Shown here: piece after piece, positions 38,941 through 48,145 of the stretch | Layout of the letters: the number at the start of each line of letters is the position of its first letter | Numbering within the stretch: position 1 is the first letter of the stretch | From: Paenibacillus sp. 1781tsa1 | GTDB lineage: Bacteria > Bacillota > Bacilli > Paenibacillales > Paenibacillaceae | DNA length: 64,000 bases | Assembly (NCBI RefSeq): GCF_024159265.1 | Contig: NZ_JAMYWY010000001.1 | Coordinates: 2,046,001 to 2,110,000 of the forward strand | Direction of reading: 5' to 3' | The notes under the pieces: generated by a model | Database searches by the model: none | What the model was told of the DNA's origin: nothing | The model's input: only the letters and a program-made list of their open reading frames with translations | Made by a program: the position numbers and the translations under genes

Positions 38941-39081
38941 ATGAGCGAAGTAGGATATGGCTGTGGAGGCAACGTAGGCGGAGTAGGTGGCGTTGGTGGA
39001 TACAATATGTTCACTAACACTGGTGCAATCTTGGTACTGTTCATTCTGTTGGTTATCATCACAAAAGCATTCTGCGTGTAA
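38941..39081 (+). CDS. YjcZ family small sporulation protein
   Basis: A 46-residue peptide: a Gly/Val-rich N-terminus (GYGCGGNVGGVGG) followed by a single membrane helix from about residue 28 that ends KAFCV. This layout is that of YjcZ-type proteins, which are abundant in Bacillales genomes and linked to sporulation. The ATG follows GAGGAGG at seven bases. It is closed by a strong terminator 27 bases later. Confidence 0.85.
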   Translation: MSEVGYGCGGNVGGVGGVGGYNMFTNTGAILVLFILLVIITKAFCV

Positions 39082-39107
39082 TCCAACATGATCGAATCGG
39101 AATAAAC

Positions 39108-39136
39108 AAAGGGAAGCCGATTACGGCTTCCCTTTT
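39108..39136. terminator. Terminator after the YjcZ-type gene
   Basis: AAAGGGAAGCCG, four bases, perfect complement, four T. The convergent HD-GYP gene may share it. Confidence 0.85.
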
Positions 39137-39214
39137 GTCATATGCCAACAATGAGTTGGTTATATAAGCTACTTCTTTTTGGTTCTTCGTATGCATGCTC
39201 TGTACAATGAACAG

Positions 39215-40264
39215 TTACTGTACATAGATCTCAACGATAGCAATATCTCTTTCTTTCGCTAAATCGATAAAGGCCGTAGAGGTCTGAACGAGTGGTCGGA
39301 AGTAATCCGCAGGATTATTCATCACAATTAGTCCCGTCTGACCCGTGGTGAGCAGAACCCTTTTACCGATAAAATTAGGCAGCATGTGCTTGATCAGTTC
39401 TTGCGTTGCTTCACCATTTAGCTGACCGAAACTGAGGCTGTACAGTTCACACAGAACAGAGATAAGCTCCTGTTTGGTTTGATACACCCGATTGGTCGTC
39501 ATGGCGCTGTAAACGTCCGCTACAGCAGTTATACGGGCATAAGGGTGGATCTCGTCTCTTCGCAGTCCATGAGGATAACCACTTCCATCTTCGCGCTCAT
39601 GATGCTGAAGTGCAACCGTTGCCAGAATTTCATCCTGCGTGGATTCTTTAATAATATCGTACCCATAGAATGTGTGTTTCTTCATTTCGTCGAATTCTTC
39701 CGTGGTCAATTTACCAGGTTTATGTAAGATTTCCGAAGGAATCTTGGACTTACCAATATCATGAAGATATCCTGCTTTGGCTACCGTTAGACATTCCTCG
39801 GGATTATACCCCATCCAGCCGGCGATATAAAAAGCGAGCATTCCGACTTGCAATGAATGGTTATACGTATAATCGCTATCCCCATCCAGCATAAGCAACA
39901 AGGAGACAACATCTTTCTGTTTTTCCAGCTGCCCCGTTAGGGTTATCAAAATCTCATCGACTTGTGTCTCATCAATAAAACCCTTCTCCATCGCTTGTTG
40001 AAATAGAGATTCAGTACCTTTGATCGTATCGTTAAACAGATTAGTTAACAGACGGGTTTGATCGGAAGGTAAGGTTTGTGCATCAGAGTGTAGGTCGGAT
40101 GTTGTATGTTCTACATCTGCGTAATCGATTCCATGTTGCAGCAGCTTGGACAAATCATCTTCACTGAGGGAGGAACCTTTCATCAGGATGTGGAGACCCG
40201 AACTGTTGTATACATCATTTTTTAACAGGTCGCCAGGTTTAAGATCAGTAACATGCACTCTCAC
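39215..40264 (-). CDS. HD-GYP domain protein (probable cyclic-di-GMP phosphodiesterase) 1
   Basis: From GTG 40264, seven bases after AAGGTGG, the protein has 349 residues; the longer frame has no ribosome site. The N-terminal 110 residues carry VTDLKPGDLLKNDVY, a fold often paired with HD-GYP. The C-terminal domain has LHDIGKSKIP, the metal His in LQHHEREDGSGYPHGL (HHE and GYP both intact), and DVYSAMTTNR. It should hydrolyse cyclic-di-GMP. A paralogue lies at 42761 on the other strand. Confidence 0.9.
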   Translation of the reverse strand: MRVHVTDLKPGDLLKNDVYNSSGLHILMKGSSLSEDDLSKLLQHGIDYADVEHTTSDLHSDAQTLPSDQTRLLTNLFNDTIKGTESLFQQAMEKGFIDETQVDEILITLTGQLEKQKDVVSLLLMLDGDSDYTYNHSLQVGMLAFYIAGWMGYNPEECLTVAKAGYLHDIGKSKIPSEILHKPGKLTTEEFDEMKKHTFYGYDIIKESTQDEILATVALQHHEREDGSGYPHGLRRDEIHPYARITAVADVYSAMTTNRVYQTKQELISVLCELYSLSFGQLNGEATQELIKHMLPNFIGKRVLLTTGQTGLIVMNNPADYFRPLVQTSTAFIDLAKERDIAIVEIYVQ

Positions 40265-40389
40265 GTATAAACCACCTTTTCCTCGACTAATATCGACACA
40301 TAACATTATAATAACAAGAAAAAAATGGGTTGACAACGACTTATTTACTATTAACCCACTCTGTCTAAAAAGGTGTAAAGGCTCATTGT

Positions 40390-41136
40390 TTAGTTATCCA
40401 TGGGGTTCCATGGTCCTAATTGATGGCCTTTCCATTCAGATCCATCTTCCCAGATTTCCTTTTTCCAGATTGGAACGGTCTGTTTGAGTCTCTCTATGGC
40501 GTAGCGGCTTGCATCATAGCAGTCGTTACGGTGAGGTGAGGAAACGGCAATGACTACACTAATTTCTGCCACATCCACTTTGCCGATTCGGTGACTGATT
40601 GCACATAACACGCCAGGCCAGCGATCGGAGATTTCCACACCAATGGCCGCCATCTGAGAAAGAGCCATCGGCACATAGGCCTCATATTCAAGATGGACGG
40701 TGCGCTGTTCACCAGTCATTTCACGAGTCGTACCTACAAAAGTGAGAGCTGCCCCGTGATTCGGGGTAATCACTAGCGCCGTTGTTGCTTCCACAGACAA
40801 GGTGGACTCTGTAATCAGGAATAACCCATCTTCCGTTCGATGCTCAGAAGAGGCAGGCTCAGGCTTTTTATCGGGCATAGCCGTACCATCGCCTCCAGAG
40901 ACTGGTGGAATCAAGGCTAGTTCGTCTTCTGATCTAATTATAGTATCGGCAGGAGCGTACTGCTGGTTAACTGCCAAAAAGGATGTCCTTATCTGGGAAG
41001 CTGCCTCTGGGTAAGCCAGACTCAGTTTTTCTTTTAAATCGGCAGGAGTCGGAATGCCTCCAATATACTCAAATTCCAGAAGGGATGTATTTAAACGTTC
41101 TGCAATGCCTGCAAATAGTTGAATTGTCAATTTCAT
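40390..41136 (-). CDS. moaDE: Fused MoaD-MoaE molybdopterin synthase
   Basis: The 248-residue protein joins a MoaD-like ubiquitin fold (residues 1-82, ending PPVSGG) to a MoaE domain (about 110-245) through a Pro/Glu-rich linker. MoaE landmarks are ALTFVGTTRE, HRIGKVDVAEISVVIAVSSPHR and the Lys pair in PIWKKEIW. Molybdopterin synthase puts sulfur from a thiocarboxylated MoaD C-terminus into precursor Z. That needs a free Gly-Gly end, which is internal here, so cleavage after GG (as described for mycobacterial MoaX) is expected. No other moa genes are in the window. Confidence 0.9.
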   Translation of the reverse strand: MKLTIQLFAGIAERLNTSLLEFEYIGGIPTPADLKEKLSLAYPEAASQIRTSFLAVNQQYAPADTIIRSEDELALIPPVSGGDGTAMPDKKPEPASSEHRTEDGLFLITESTLSVEATTALVITPNHGAALTFVGTTREMTGEQRTVHLEYEAYVPMALSQMAAIGVEISDRWPGVLCAISHRIGKVDVAEISVVIAVSSPHRNDCYDASRYAIERLKQTVPIWKKEIWEDGSEWKGHQLGPWNPMDN

Positions 41137-41256
41137 GGATATGACTCACCTCTTTTTGATCTCTAAACCCTTTAAATATATCATAACGACGAGGAAAATG
41201 TTATGCTTATCCATTAGAAGAATGAACGTTTATTGAAGAGCAAAGGAGGCGGTGTG

Positions 41257-42693
41257 ATGAGCACCAGGGAGAAGCAAACGTTAACGATTCTACACACTAA
41301 TGACATTCATAGCCACTTCGGCTCCATGAGCACCATCGCCGCTATGATCAATGAGGAACGTGACCTAGGTGGCAACCTCCTTGTATTGGATATCGGCGAT
41401 CATATGGACCGGATGGCCGTTGAAACAGAGGGAACACTGGGTACGGCTAATGTTGATGTTATTAACTTGACGGGATACGATGCCATTACAATCGGTAACA
41501 ACGAAGGACTTACCTTTACGCCAGATCAGCTCGCGCAGTCCTACGCTGGACTTCTGTGTCCTGTGGTTTGCGGCAATGTTGTGGAGCAAGATACTGGCCT
41601 TCCGCCAGTGTGGATGAAACCTTCTCTGATTGTGGAGAAAGGTCCATTTCGCATTGGTTTGCTGGGGGCAACCGCCCCTTTCACCACGTTTTACGAACTG
41701 CTTGGGTGGGATGTACTGGACCCTGTGGAGTCACTAAGAGCTCAAGTGGAGGCGTTACGTGATGAAGTGGATGTGGTGGTTATTCTTTCACATCTGGGAC
41801 TTTCGACAGATCGGAGACTGGCGGAGCAGATTACTGGAATTGATGTTATTCTCGGTGGACATACCCATCATGTTCTCGAAGAACCATTAGTCATTGGTCA
41901 GACCGTGCTGGGCGCAGCTGGGAAATTCGGGCAATGGCTTGGGAAAGTGGTTCTGGAACGAGCAAGCGTGGGAGAACCTCTTCAACTGGTAAGTAGCGGT
42001 TGTGTGGTTGCCAAGAGTCTATCACTGGATGATCAGGTGGCGCTGGCAATCGCTACGAATCGTACGGAAGCCGAAAGGACACTCAATCAGACGGCAGTGA
42101 TAACAGACCGGGTGCTGCCCATCGCGTATGATCGGGAATCCCCGTTAGCAACATTGCTTGCACAAGCTGTTCGTCATTTCACGGGGGCACAGCTGTCTCT
42201 GGTGAATGCTGGCCAGCTTCTCGGAGATCTTCCACAAGGTAATATTACAAAAGGAATGTTGCATTCCCTATGTCCATCTCCTATAAATGCTTGTACAATA
42301 TGCTTGAGTGGAAGTCATATTCGTGAAGCACTTGAGCAGTCCTTGTTGGACGATTTTTCAGGTAAGCCTATTGTGGGATTTGGTTTTCGTGGTCAAATTC
42401 TAGGTACGTTATGTATGGACGGCATGGAAGTTCAATACAATCCACATGCGCCTGCCTATGAGAAGATCCAGACCATATCCATTAATGGTGAGCCTATGGA
42501 TGAACAGTGTGAGTATATCGTTGGAACGCTAGACATGTTTACGTTCAATGTGGGGTATCCTCCTCTGGCTCATGGAACCCGTACACTCTATCATCTTCCG
42601 GAATTCATACGCGATTTGCTGGAAACGGAAATAAAACGACCAGGGGCTCTGGACGACAGCCTGCGAGCCCGCTGGCATTCAAAGTTAAATTAA
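41257..42693 (+). CDS. yunD: YunD-like cytoplasmic 5'-nucleotidase/metallophosphatase
   Basis: With ATG 41257, seven bases after AAAGGAGG, the protein has 478 residues. The metallophosphatase half has LHTNDIHSHFG, VLDIGDHMDRM, IGNNEG (GNHE in most relatives), LSHLGLSTD and GGHTHH, which bind two metal ions. The second half is the 5'-nucleotidase C-terminal domain. There is no signal peptide, unlike UshA, so it acts inside the cell. It probably dephosphorylates nucleotides or related sugars. Confidence 0.88.
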   Translation: MSTREKQTLTILHTNDIHSHFGSMSTIAAMINEERDLGGNLLVLDIGDHMDRMAVETEGTLGTANVDVINLTGYDAITIGNNEGLTFTPDQLAQSYAGLLCPVVCGNVVEQDTGLPPVWMKPSLIVEKGPFRIGLLGATAPFTTFYELLGWDVLDPVESLRAQVEALRDEVDVVVILSHLGLSTDRRLAEQITGIDVILGGHTHHVLEEPLVIGQTVLGAAGKFGQWLGKVVLERASVGEPLQLVSSGCVVAKSLSLDDQVALAIATNRTEAERTLNQTAVITDRVLPIAYDRESPLATLLAQAVRHFTGAQLSLVNAGQLLGDLPQGNITKGMLHSLCPSPINACTICLSGSHIREALEQSLLDDFSGKPIVGFGFRGQILGTLCMDGMEVQYNPHAPAYEKIQTISINGEPMDEQCEYIVGTLDMFTFNVGYPPLAHGTRTLYHLPEFIRDLLETEIKRPGALDDSLRARWHSKLN

Positions 42694-42760
42694 AGTACTT
42701 GCCTTCTGCTGAAGCGGCGGCTAGTGGTAATTACATCTACGGAGCGGGAGAGGATAGGCT

Positions 42761-43882
42761 GTGCGTTTAGTACATATAAACTTATTGCAGCCTGGCATGA
42801 AGCTGGGGAAACGTATTTATAGTGAAGAAGGCCTTGTATTACTTAGTGAGGATGTAGAGCTAACAAGTCGATTAATTGGACGCCTCAAGGATATCGGGAT
42901 TGGTTATGTGTATATTAAAGATGCTGCGACAGAGGACATCATCGTTCCAGATATGTTGCAGGAAGCGACCAAAAGGAAAGCACTGGTAGAGATCAAACAG
43001 CAATTCCAGAGTATGTCAGGACTAAAAACCAAAAATCAGATTCCCCATTTCGGTAAAGCGCTTAGTGGTGTGATGAATGCCATTCTGGAAGACATCGGCA
43101 GTCAAAAGGAAGCCATGATTATGCTGATGGACATGAACTCCAGTGATTTTGACCTGTATAATCATTCCCTGAATGTATGTGTGTACACACTGGTTCTTGG
43201 TGTCGCTTCCGGTTACACACGCCAGCAGTTAATGGAGATTGGGCTGGGCGCTTTGTTGCATGATATTGGCAAGACACAGATTGCACCGGAAATTCTGCAC
43301 AAACCTTCCAGATTGAGTGACGAGGAATTCAAAATCATTCAGCAGCACACTACATATGGACACCGTATTCTCAAAGATGAACCAGGCATACCGCTTCTAT
43401 CTGCGCATTGTGCATTGCAGCACCATGAACGAATTGATGGAAGCGGGTACCCCTTTGGTTTGAAAGACAAGGAAATTCATGAATATGCCAAATGGATTGC
43501 GCTTGCTGATTCCTATGATGCCATGACGACGAATCGGGTGTACAAGCAAGCCTTGTTGCCACATCAGGCGGTCGAGGTGCTGTATACTGGTTCAGGGACC
43601 CTGTATGAACAAAGGATGCTGGAGAAGTTCAGGGATTGTGTCGCGATATACCCGGTAGGTCTTTCAGTAACACTCAGTACAGGAGAGGTTGGGGTAGTTG
43701 CATCCATTCATTCACGTGTTCCTCAACGTCCACTTATCCGTGTTCTAAAAGATGCAGACGGCCAGACTTTATCTTCGCCTTATGAAATTAACCTGCTGAC
43801 AGCTCTGTCTGTGATGATCACAGGTGTAGAGGGTGTCGAGGATACACCTTCAGCGGTCCAAAGTGAACAGGTGGAAAGCTGA
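42761..43882 (+). CDS. HD-GYP domain protein (probable cyclic-di-GMP phosphodiesterase) 2
   Basis: The 373-residue protein shares layout and many residues with the one at 39215: an N-terminal INLLQPGMKLGKRIYSEEG fold, LLHDIGKTQIAPEILHKPSRL (shown in part), LQHHERIDGSGYPFGL and DSYDAMTTNRVY. HD and GYP motifs are intact. GTG start after GGAGAGGA. It lies 67 bases after yunD and could be cotranscribed. An N-terminal PilZ or receiver domain is not seen. Confidence 0.9.
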   Translation: MRLVHINLLQPGMKLGKRIYSEEGLVLLSEDVELTSRLIGRLKDIGIGYVYIKDAATEDIIVPDMLQEATKRKALVEIKQQFQSMSGLKTKNQIPHFGKALSGVMNAILEDIGSQKEAMIMLMDMNSSDFDLYNHSLNVCVYTLVLGVASGYTRQQLMEIGLGALLHDIGKTQIAPEILHKPSRLSDEEFKIIQQHTTYGHRILKDEPGIPLLSAHCALQHHERIDGSGYPFGLKDKEIHEYAKWIALADSYDAMTTNRVYKQALLPHQAVEVLYTGSGTLYEQRMLEKFRDCVAIYPVGLSVTLSTGEVGVVASIHSRVPQRPLIRVLKDADGQTLSSPYEINLLTALSVMITGVEGVEDTPSAVQSEQVES

Positions 43883-43898
43883 ACTACTTGAAAGATGA

Positions 43899-43970
43899 TT
43901 AGCGCTCATATCGTAACTTCGGGGCCATTTCGTGATGCCGTCCAGAGTTGCTTGAGCGTTTTTTGTCATG
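43899..43970 (+). terminator. Long hairpin terminator
   Basis: GCGCTCA-(x)-AACT pairs with AGTT-(x)-TGAGCG across a large loop and runs into six T. It ends the second HD-GYP gene. Confidence 0.6.
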
Positions 43971-44102
43971 TAATGGACAGGGTCTGCGTATGCCGGAGCA
44001 TTCAAAATTGTGCTATGATAAAAGATAACTCCAAAAAGAGAAACACAAGGTATGATCTAAATAAAACTTTTTAGGTTAATAAAAGGAATAAGGTGAAGAA
44101 CA

Positions 44103-45239
44103 ATGACCATGCTAAACTCAGGATCGGTACAACCGATGCCTTTATCGCCGACCAATGATCCGTGGGATCCGATCGGCTCTCTGCGTACATATGGACGCCA
44201 TGTGCTGACCAGTGTAGAAATGACCGTGACACATCTGTGCAATATGAGGTGTGAACATTGTGCTGTAGGAGATATGCTTACGATGCGTGAAGCACCGGCT
44301 CTTCCGTTACCCCTGATGCTGAAACGATTGGATGAAGTGGAGCATCTGCAGACGATTAGTCTGACGGGTGGCGAGCCAAGCTTTAGCCAGAAAACAGTGG
44401 ATGAGATGATTATCCCGCTGCTCAAATATGCCAAGGAACGTGGAATTCGATCTCAGATTAATTCCAATTTGACATTGGATATCAGCCGGTATGAGCAACT
44501 TTTACCGTATCTGGACGTTATGCATATCTCATTCAACTATCTGAATGCTGACGATTTCCATCAAGTTGGATTTGCAAATAGTGGCAGACCTGTGAAACGT
44601 GAAGTAGCGGTGAAGATGTATGAGAAAATGATTGAAAATTCCCGCAAACTGAGTGAAGCAGGCATGTTTATCTCTGCGGAGTCGATGATTAACTTCCGTA
44701 CGCACGACAAGCTGGATGGTATTCATCAATTGATTCGTGAGATGGGCTGTGTTCGTCATGAAGTGCATCCGATGTATAACTCGAACTTTGCTTCTTCGTT
44801 GCCCGTGTTATCACTGGACCATATGAGAGCGGCGATTCATCGTTTGCTTGATGTGCGTGACAAGGATATGTGGATGCTCTTCGGGACATTGCCATTCTTC
44901 GCATGCAGTGCAGCAGAGCAGGATCGGGAATTGATTAACCGACTGTACAGCGAGCCAAATGTGACGGTACGTAACGATCCGGACGGACGCAACCGCGTGA
45001 ACGTCAACATGTTTACAGGCAATGTGTATGTGACGGATTTTGCAGATATCCCGGCGTTTGGAAACATTCGTGATCGTAAGCTGGATGATGTGTTCCATGA
45101 GTGGTCAGCGGAACATCCGCTCAATCAGACGGTTAACTGCCATTGCGATATTGCTTCTTGTTGCGGGCCAAACCTGCTCGTAGCGGATATGTACTACAAA
45201 GGTGTGGATTTCAAATCTAGAAAAGCAATCACACGTTGA
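44103..45239 (+). CDS. yfkAB: Radical SAM protein YfkAB
   Basis: The 378-residue protein has a radical SAM cluster motif C-N-M-R-C-E-H-C (C-x3-C-x2-C) near residue 43, SLTGGEPSF for SAM binding, and a C-terminal Cys group NCHCDIASCCG (C-x-C-x4-CC) that may hold a second cluster. These features define the YfkAB family; the reaction is unknown. The gene stands alone with its own upstream region. Confidence 0.92.
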   Translation: MTMLNSGSVQPMPLSPTNDPWDPIGSLRTYGRHVLTSVEMTVTHLCNMRCEHCAVGDMLTMREAPALPLPLMLKRLDEVEHLQTISLTGGEPSFSQKTVDEMIIPLLKYAKERGIRSQINSNLTLDISRYEQLLPYLDVMHISFNYLNADDFHQVGFANSGRPVKREVAVKMYEKMIENSRKLSEAGMFISAESMINFRTHDKLDGIHQLIREMGCVRHEVHPMYNSNFASSLPVLSLDHMRAAIHRLLDVRDKDMWMLFGTLPFFACSAAEQDRELINRLYSEPNVTVRNDPDGRNRVNVNMFTGNVYVTDFADIPAFGNIRDRKLDDVFHEWSAEHPLNQTVNCHCDIASCCGPNLLVADMYYKGVDFKSRKAITR

Positions 45240-45285
45240 TATTCCAGGTGTATTCCTGAAATAGATAGAAAAGGGGAGTTTCAAC

Positions 45286-46641
45286 TTGGATATTCATACC
45301 GAGTTTCATCTTGGGCAGCTAGTATTTAATCTGGTCTGTGTCTTTTTGCTCGTATTTTTGAATGGCGTATTTGTTGCAGCAGAATTTTCCCTTGTGAAAG
45401 TAAGGCAGACACGCTTAACTCAATTGCAGAGTGAAGGAAACCGTATGGCTGGTTACGCATTGAAGGTGAATAGTAAACTGGATTCCTATCTATCGGCAAC
45501 TCAGTTCGGGATTACGCTGACATCGCTTGGACTTGGGTGGTTGGGAGAACCGGCCATCTCCGAATTGCTCGTTGAGCCACTCATGTTTAAACTTGGTGTA
45601 GGAGATACAGGGCTTATTTCGACCGTGTCGGTCATTATCGGTTTTTGTATCATTACGTTTCTGCATATTGTGCTGGGTGAGCTCGCACCTAAATCACTGG
45701 CGATTCAAAAAACAGACGGAGTGGCATTGTTCTTATCTGCACCATTGCTGTTGTTCTACAAAATCTTCTTCCCGTTCATCTGGGTACTGAATGTATCGGC
45801 CAATGCATTGCTGCGTCTGGCGGGTATCGAACCTGCCAGTGAAGGAGAAGCTCACTCAGAAGATGAGCTACGTATTCTGATGAAGCAGAGTGCCAAAAGT
45901 GGTGTGATCGATAAGGATGAGATCAAACTGATGGATAACATCTTTGACTTCTCCGATATGCTGGCACGTGAAGTCATGCTGCCTCGTACCGATATGGATT
46001 GTTTGTATACCCATATGTCTTTGGAGGAAAATCTGGAGATTATTAATGCAACCAAACATTCCCGGTATCCTGTGGCAGTTGAAGACAAGGATGAGATCAT
46101 TGGGTTTATCCACATCACGGATCTGCTGCTGGCTAAGCCGGAGCAACAACATGATCTGGCTTCACTTATACGTCCAATCTTGAACGTTCCTGAATCCATG
46201 GAGATCAGCCATGTGCTGCGTCTGATGCAGAAGAAACATTCTCAGATGACGCTGGTTGTGGATGAATATGGCGGCACAGCTGGATTGCTGACTGCGGAAG
46301 AAATTCTGGAAGAGATCGTTGGAGACTTGTATGACGAGTTCGAAGATGAGCGTCCGCATATGGAACGCAATGGGGATTCGTTTTCCGTTGACGGTCGTTC
46401 GCTTATTGAAGAAGTTCATAAGTGGACCGGAGCCATCATTGAGGATGAAGAAGTGGATACCATCGGTGGATGGTTGTTTAAAGAGCTTGGGGGCAATCCA
46501 ACCAAAGGAAAAACGCAGGAGCTGAATGGGTACGTTTTTGAAGTAGAAGAAGCCACTCGCCTGCGAATTACCCGGGTTCGAGTGTACAAGCAATCTGTCC
46601 CTCAAAACATGAATTCGGAAGAAGATCAATCAACACAATAA
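45286..46641 (+). CDS. CNNM/CBS/CorC-type transporter (hemolysin family)
   Basis: The 451-residue protein has an N-terminal CNNM membrane domain with four helices (about residues 8-180, including FVAAEFSLVKVRQTRL and SLGLGWLGEPA), two CBS domains (about 215-340, with VMLPRTDM and VVDEYGGTAGLLT), and a C-terminal CorC/HlyC domain. Relatives such as MpfA export magnesium. The TTG start is eight bases after AAGGGGAG. Confidence 0.92.
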   Translation: MDIHTEFHLGQLVFNLVCVFLLVFLNGVFVAAEFSLVKVRQTRLTQLQSEGNRMAGYALKVNSKLDSYLSATQFGITLTSLGLGWLGEPAISELLVEPLMFKLGVGDTGLISTVSVIIGFCIITFLHIVLGELAPKSLAIQKTDGVALFLSAPLLLFYKIFFPFIWVLNVSANALLRLAGIEPASEGEAHSEDELRILMKQSAKSGVIDKDEIKLMDNIFDFSDMLAREVMLPRTDMDCLYTHMSLEENLEIINATKHSRYPVAVEDKDEIIGFIHITDLLLAKPEQQHDLASLIRPILNVPESMEISHVLRLMQKKHSQMTLVVDEYGGTAGLLTAEEILEEIVGDLYDEFEDERPHMERNGDSFSVDGRSLIEEVHKWTGAIIEDEEVDTIGGWLFKELGGNPTKGKTQELNGYVFEVEEATRLRITRVRVYKQSVPQNMNSEEDQSTQ

Positions 46642-46645
46642 ACTG

Positions 46646-46689
46646 ACCTCTGAAGGACCGCCTTATGGTGGACTTTCAGAGGTTTTTTT
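46646..46689 (+). terminator. Terminator after the CNNM/CBS gene
   Basis: CCTCTGAA pairs with TTTCAGAGG, with an inner partly paired region, then seven T. Confidence 0.8.
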
Positions 46690-46809
46690 GTTGTGTCAGT
46701 TAAAAGGGGATTAACTTGCCGACCTGAAACATATGGATATAGAGACGGGAAGCAATCGTTTGAAATGTATGTTGCATACATGTGAACATTGAGAAAGGAG
46801 AGTTGTTCT

Positions 46810-47049
46810 GTGAAAGATCCGCAGCTTCGTGCTTATGTCCCGTTTGTGGGGCCGTTTGATCCTTGTCCGCCCGTAGAGATTCGAACATATCTGGTTCCTC
46901 CGCAATTATTTATTCCATTTCAGCCTATGGGCTGGCCGCAGTACAGCCCGGCGGAAGCCTTAAGAATCGGAACGTTGTGGCCTGCATTATACAGCCCTTA
47001 TACACCAGCGAGATCGAAAGGGAGGAAGGTGGAATCGGATGGAGCCTGA
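46810..47049 (+). CDS. cotJA: Spore coat protein CotJA
   Basis: From GTG 46810, which follows AAAGGAGAG at a good distance, the product has 79 residues. It has AYVPFVGPFDPCPPVEIRTY and a Pro-rich PPQLFIPFQPMGWPQYSP segment, both typical of CotJA. It is the first gene of cotJABC and overlaps cotJB by 11 bases. In Bacillus the operon is made in the mother cell under sigma-E. Confidence 0.93.
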   Translation: MKDPQLRAYVPFVGPFDPCPPVEIRTYLVPPQLFIPFQPMGWPQYSPAEALRIGTLWPALYSPYTPARSKGRKVESDGA

Positions 47050-47314
47050 AGTGCCCAAAGCCTGTGATGCAAAGTATTATGAGCTGTTAGAGGAGCTCCA
47101 GGCACTAGACTTTGTATTAGTTGAGCTGAACCTGTACCTGGACACCCATCCGGGGGATTTTCAGAGTATTGAACAGTACAACAAATTCAGTCAGGAGCGC
47201 ATGAGAGTTGCACATGAATTTCAACAATTGTACGGACCGCTGATGAACTTTGGTCATGCATTCTCCAAATATCCATGGGAGTGGTCACAGACACCGTGGC
47301 CATGGCAAGTGTGA
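47039..47314 (+). CDS. cotJB: Spore coat protein CotJB
   Basis: The 91-residue protein has the CotJB pattern: YYELLEELQALDFVLVELNLYLDTHP near the start (shown in part as landmarks YELLEELQALDF and LNLYLDTHP) and ends WEWSQTPWPWQV. It overlaps cotJA and precedes cotJC by 92 bases. Confidence 0.93.
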   Translation: MEPEVPKACDAKYYELLEELQALDFVLVELNLYLDTHPGDFQSIEQYNKFSQERMRVAHEFQQLYGPLMNFGHAFSKYPWEWSQTPWPWQV

Positions 47315-47406
47315 AATAACGCCTCGGGTTTCCGTGCAAAATTGTAACGACGGGGACTCGGGGAATATGCCAGCAATTTCAATTTCATCAAAAAGGAGGG
47401 CTCTGC

Positions 47407-47976
47407 ATGTGGGTGTATGAGAAAAAATTGCAGTATCCTGTACGGGTTAGCAAATGTGATCCTCATATGGCAAAACTGCTGGCTGAACAATATGGAGGAG
47501 CGGATGGTGAGCTGGCGGCAGCTCTGCGGTATTTGAATCAGCGGTATACAATTCCGGATAAAATTATTGGGCTATTAAATGATATTGGTACAGAAGAATT
47601 CGCCCACTTGGAAATGATTGCCACCATGATCTACAAGTTGACCAAGGATGCGTCGGTAGAGCAACTGGAAGAAGCCGGACTCGGGCCTAACTATGCTCAG
47701 CGCGATTCTGCCTTATTTTACACGAACTCCTCAGGTGTACCTTTTACTGCAGCATACATTGCTTCGAAGGGAGATCCGATCGCGGATTTGTACGAGGATA
47801 TTGCAGCAGAAGAGAAAGCCAGGGCTACATATCAATGGTTAATCGATCTGACCGATGACGTGGATCTGCAGGATAGTCTGAAGTTTCTGCGGGAACGGGA
47901 GATCGTGCATTCCTTACGTTTCCGGGAAGCCGTGGAGATTCTGAAAGACGATCGGGATACGAAGAAGATATTTTGA
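47407..47976 (+). CDS. cotJC: CotJC, manganese catalase-like spore coat protein
   Basis: The 189-residue four-helix protein has the dimanganese ligands of the family: Glu in DGELAAALRYL, Glu and His in TEEFAHLEM, Glu in AAEEKARATY and His in REIVHSLRF. It probably breaks down peroxide and is part of the coat. AAAAGGAGGG lies just upstream of the ATG. Confidence 0.95.
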   Translation: MWVYEKKLQYPVRVSKCDPHMAKLLAEQYGGADGELAAALRYLNQRYTIPDKIIGLLNDIGTEEFAHLEMIATMIYKLTKDASVEQLEEAGLGPNYAQRDSALFYTNSSGVPFTAAYIASKGDPIADLYEDIAAEEKARATYQWLIDLTDDVDLQDSLKFLREREIVHSLRFREAVEILKDDRDTKKIF

Positions 47977-47996
47977 ACAGGTGTAAATAGGAACTT

Positions 47997-48024
47997 GGCA
48001 GTCCGGTGAGGGCTGCTTTTTGTT
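47997..48024 (+). terminator. Terminator of cotJABC
   Basis: GGCAGTCC, five bases, GGGCTGC (one mismatch), five T. Confidence 0.6.
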
Positions 48025-48082
48025 TTGAAGAAATGGAGAGCCAGGAGAAGTGTATGTGCGGAGATTTGGATTGCTCTCTAAT

Positions 48083-48119
48083 AGAAAGACGACCCATTTT
48101 GTAATAAAAGGGATCGTCC
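48083..48119 (-). terminator. Terminator of the minus-strand KASIII gene
   Basis: Read on the minus strand, GACGATCCC pairs with GGGTCGTC (one bulge) and is followed by TTTCT, 27 bases past the KASIII stop. Confidence 0.55.
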
Positions 48120-48145
48120 TGGTTATTATTTTGAGGAATTAAGGC

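Noticed and set aside
46775..46782. CATACATG as a sigma-E -10 box for cotJABC
   Set aside because: The -10 fits, but there is no -35 at the right distance and the resulting leader would leave only a few bases before the ribosome site. Kept as undecided.
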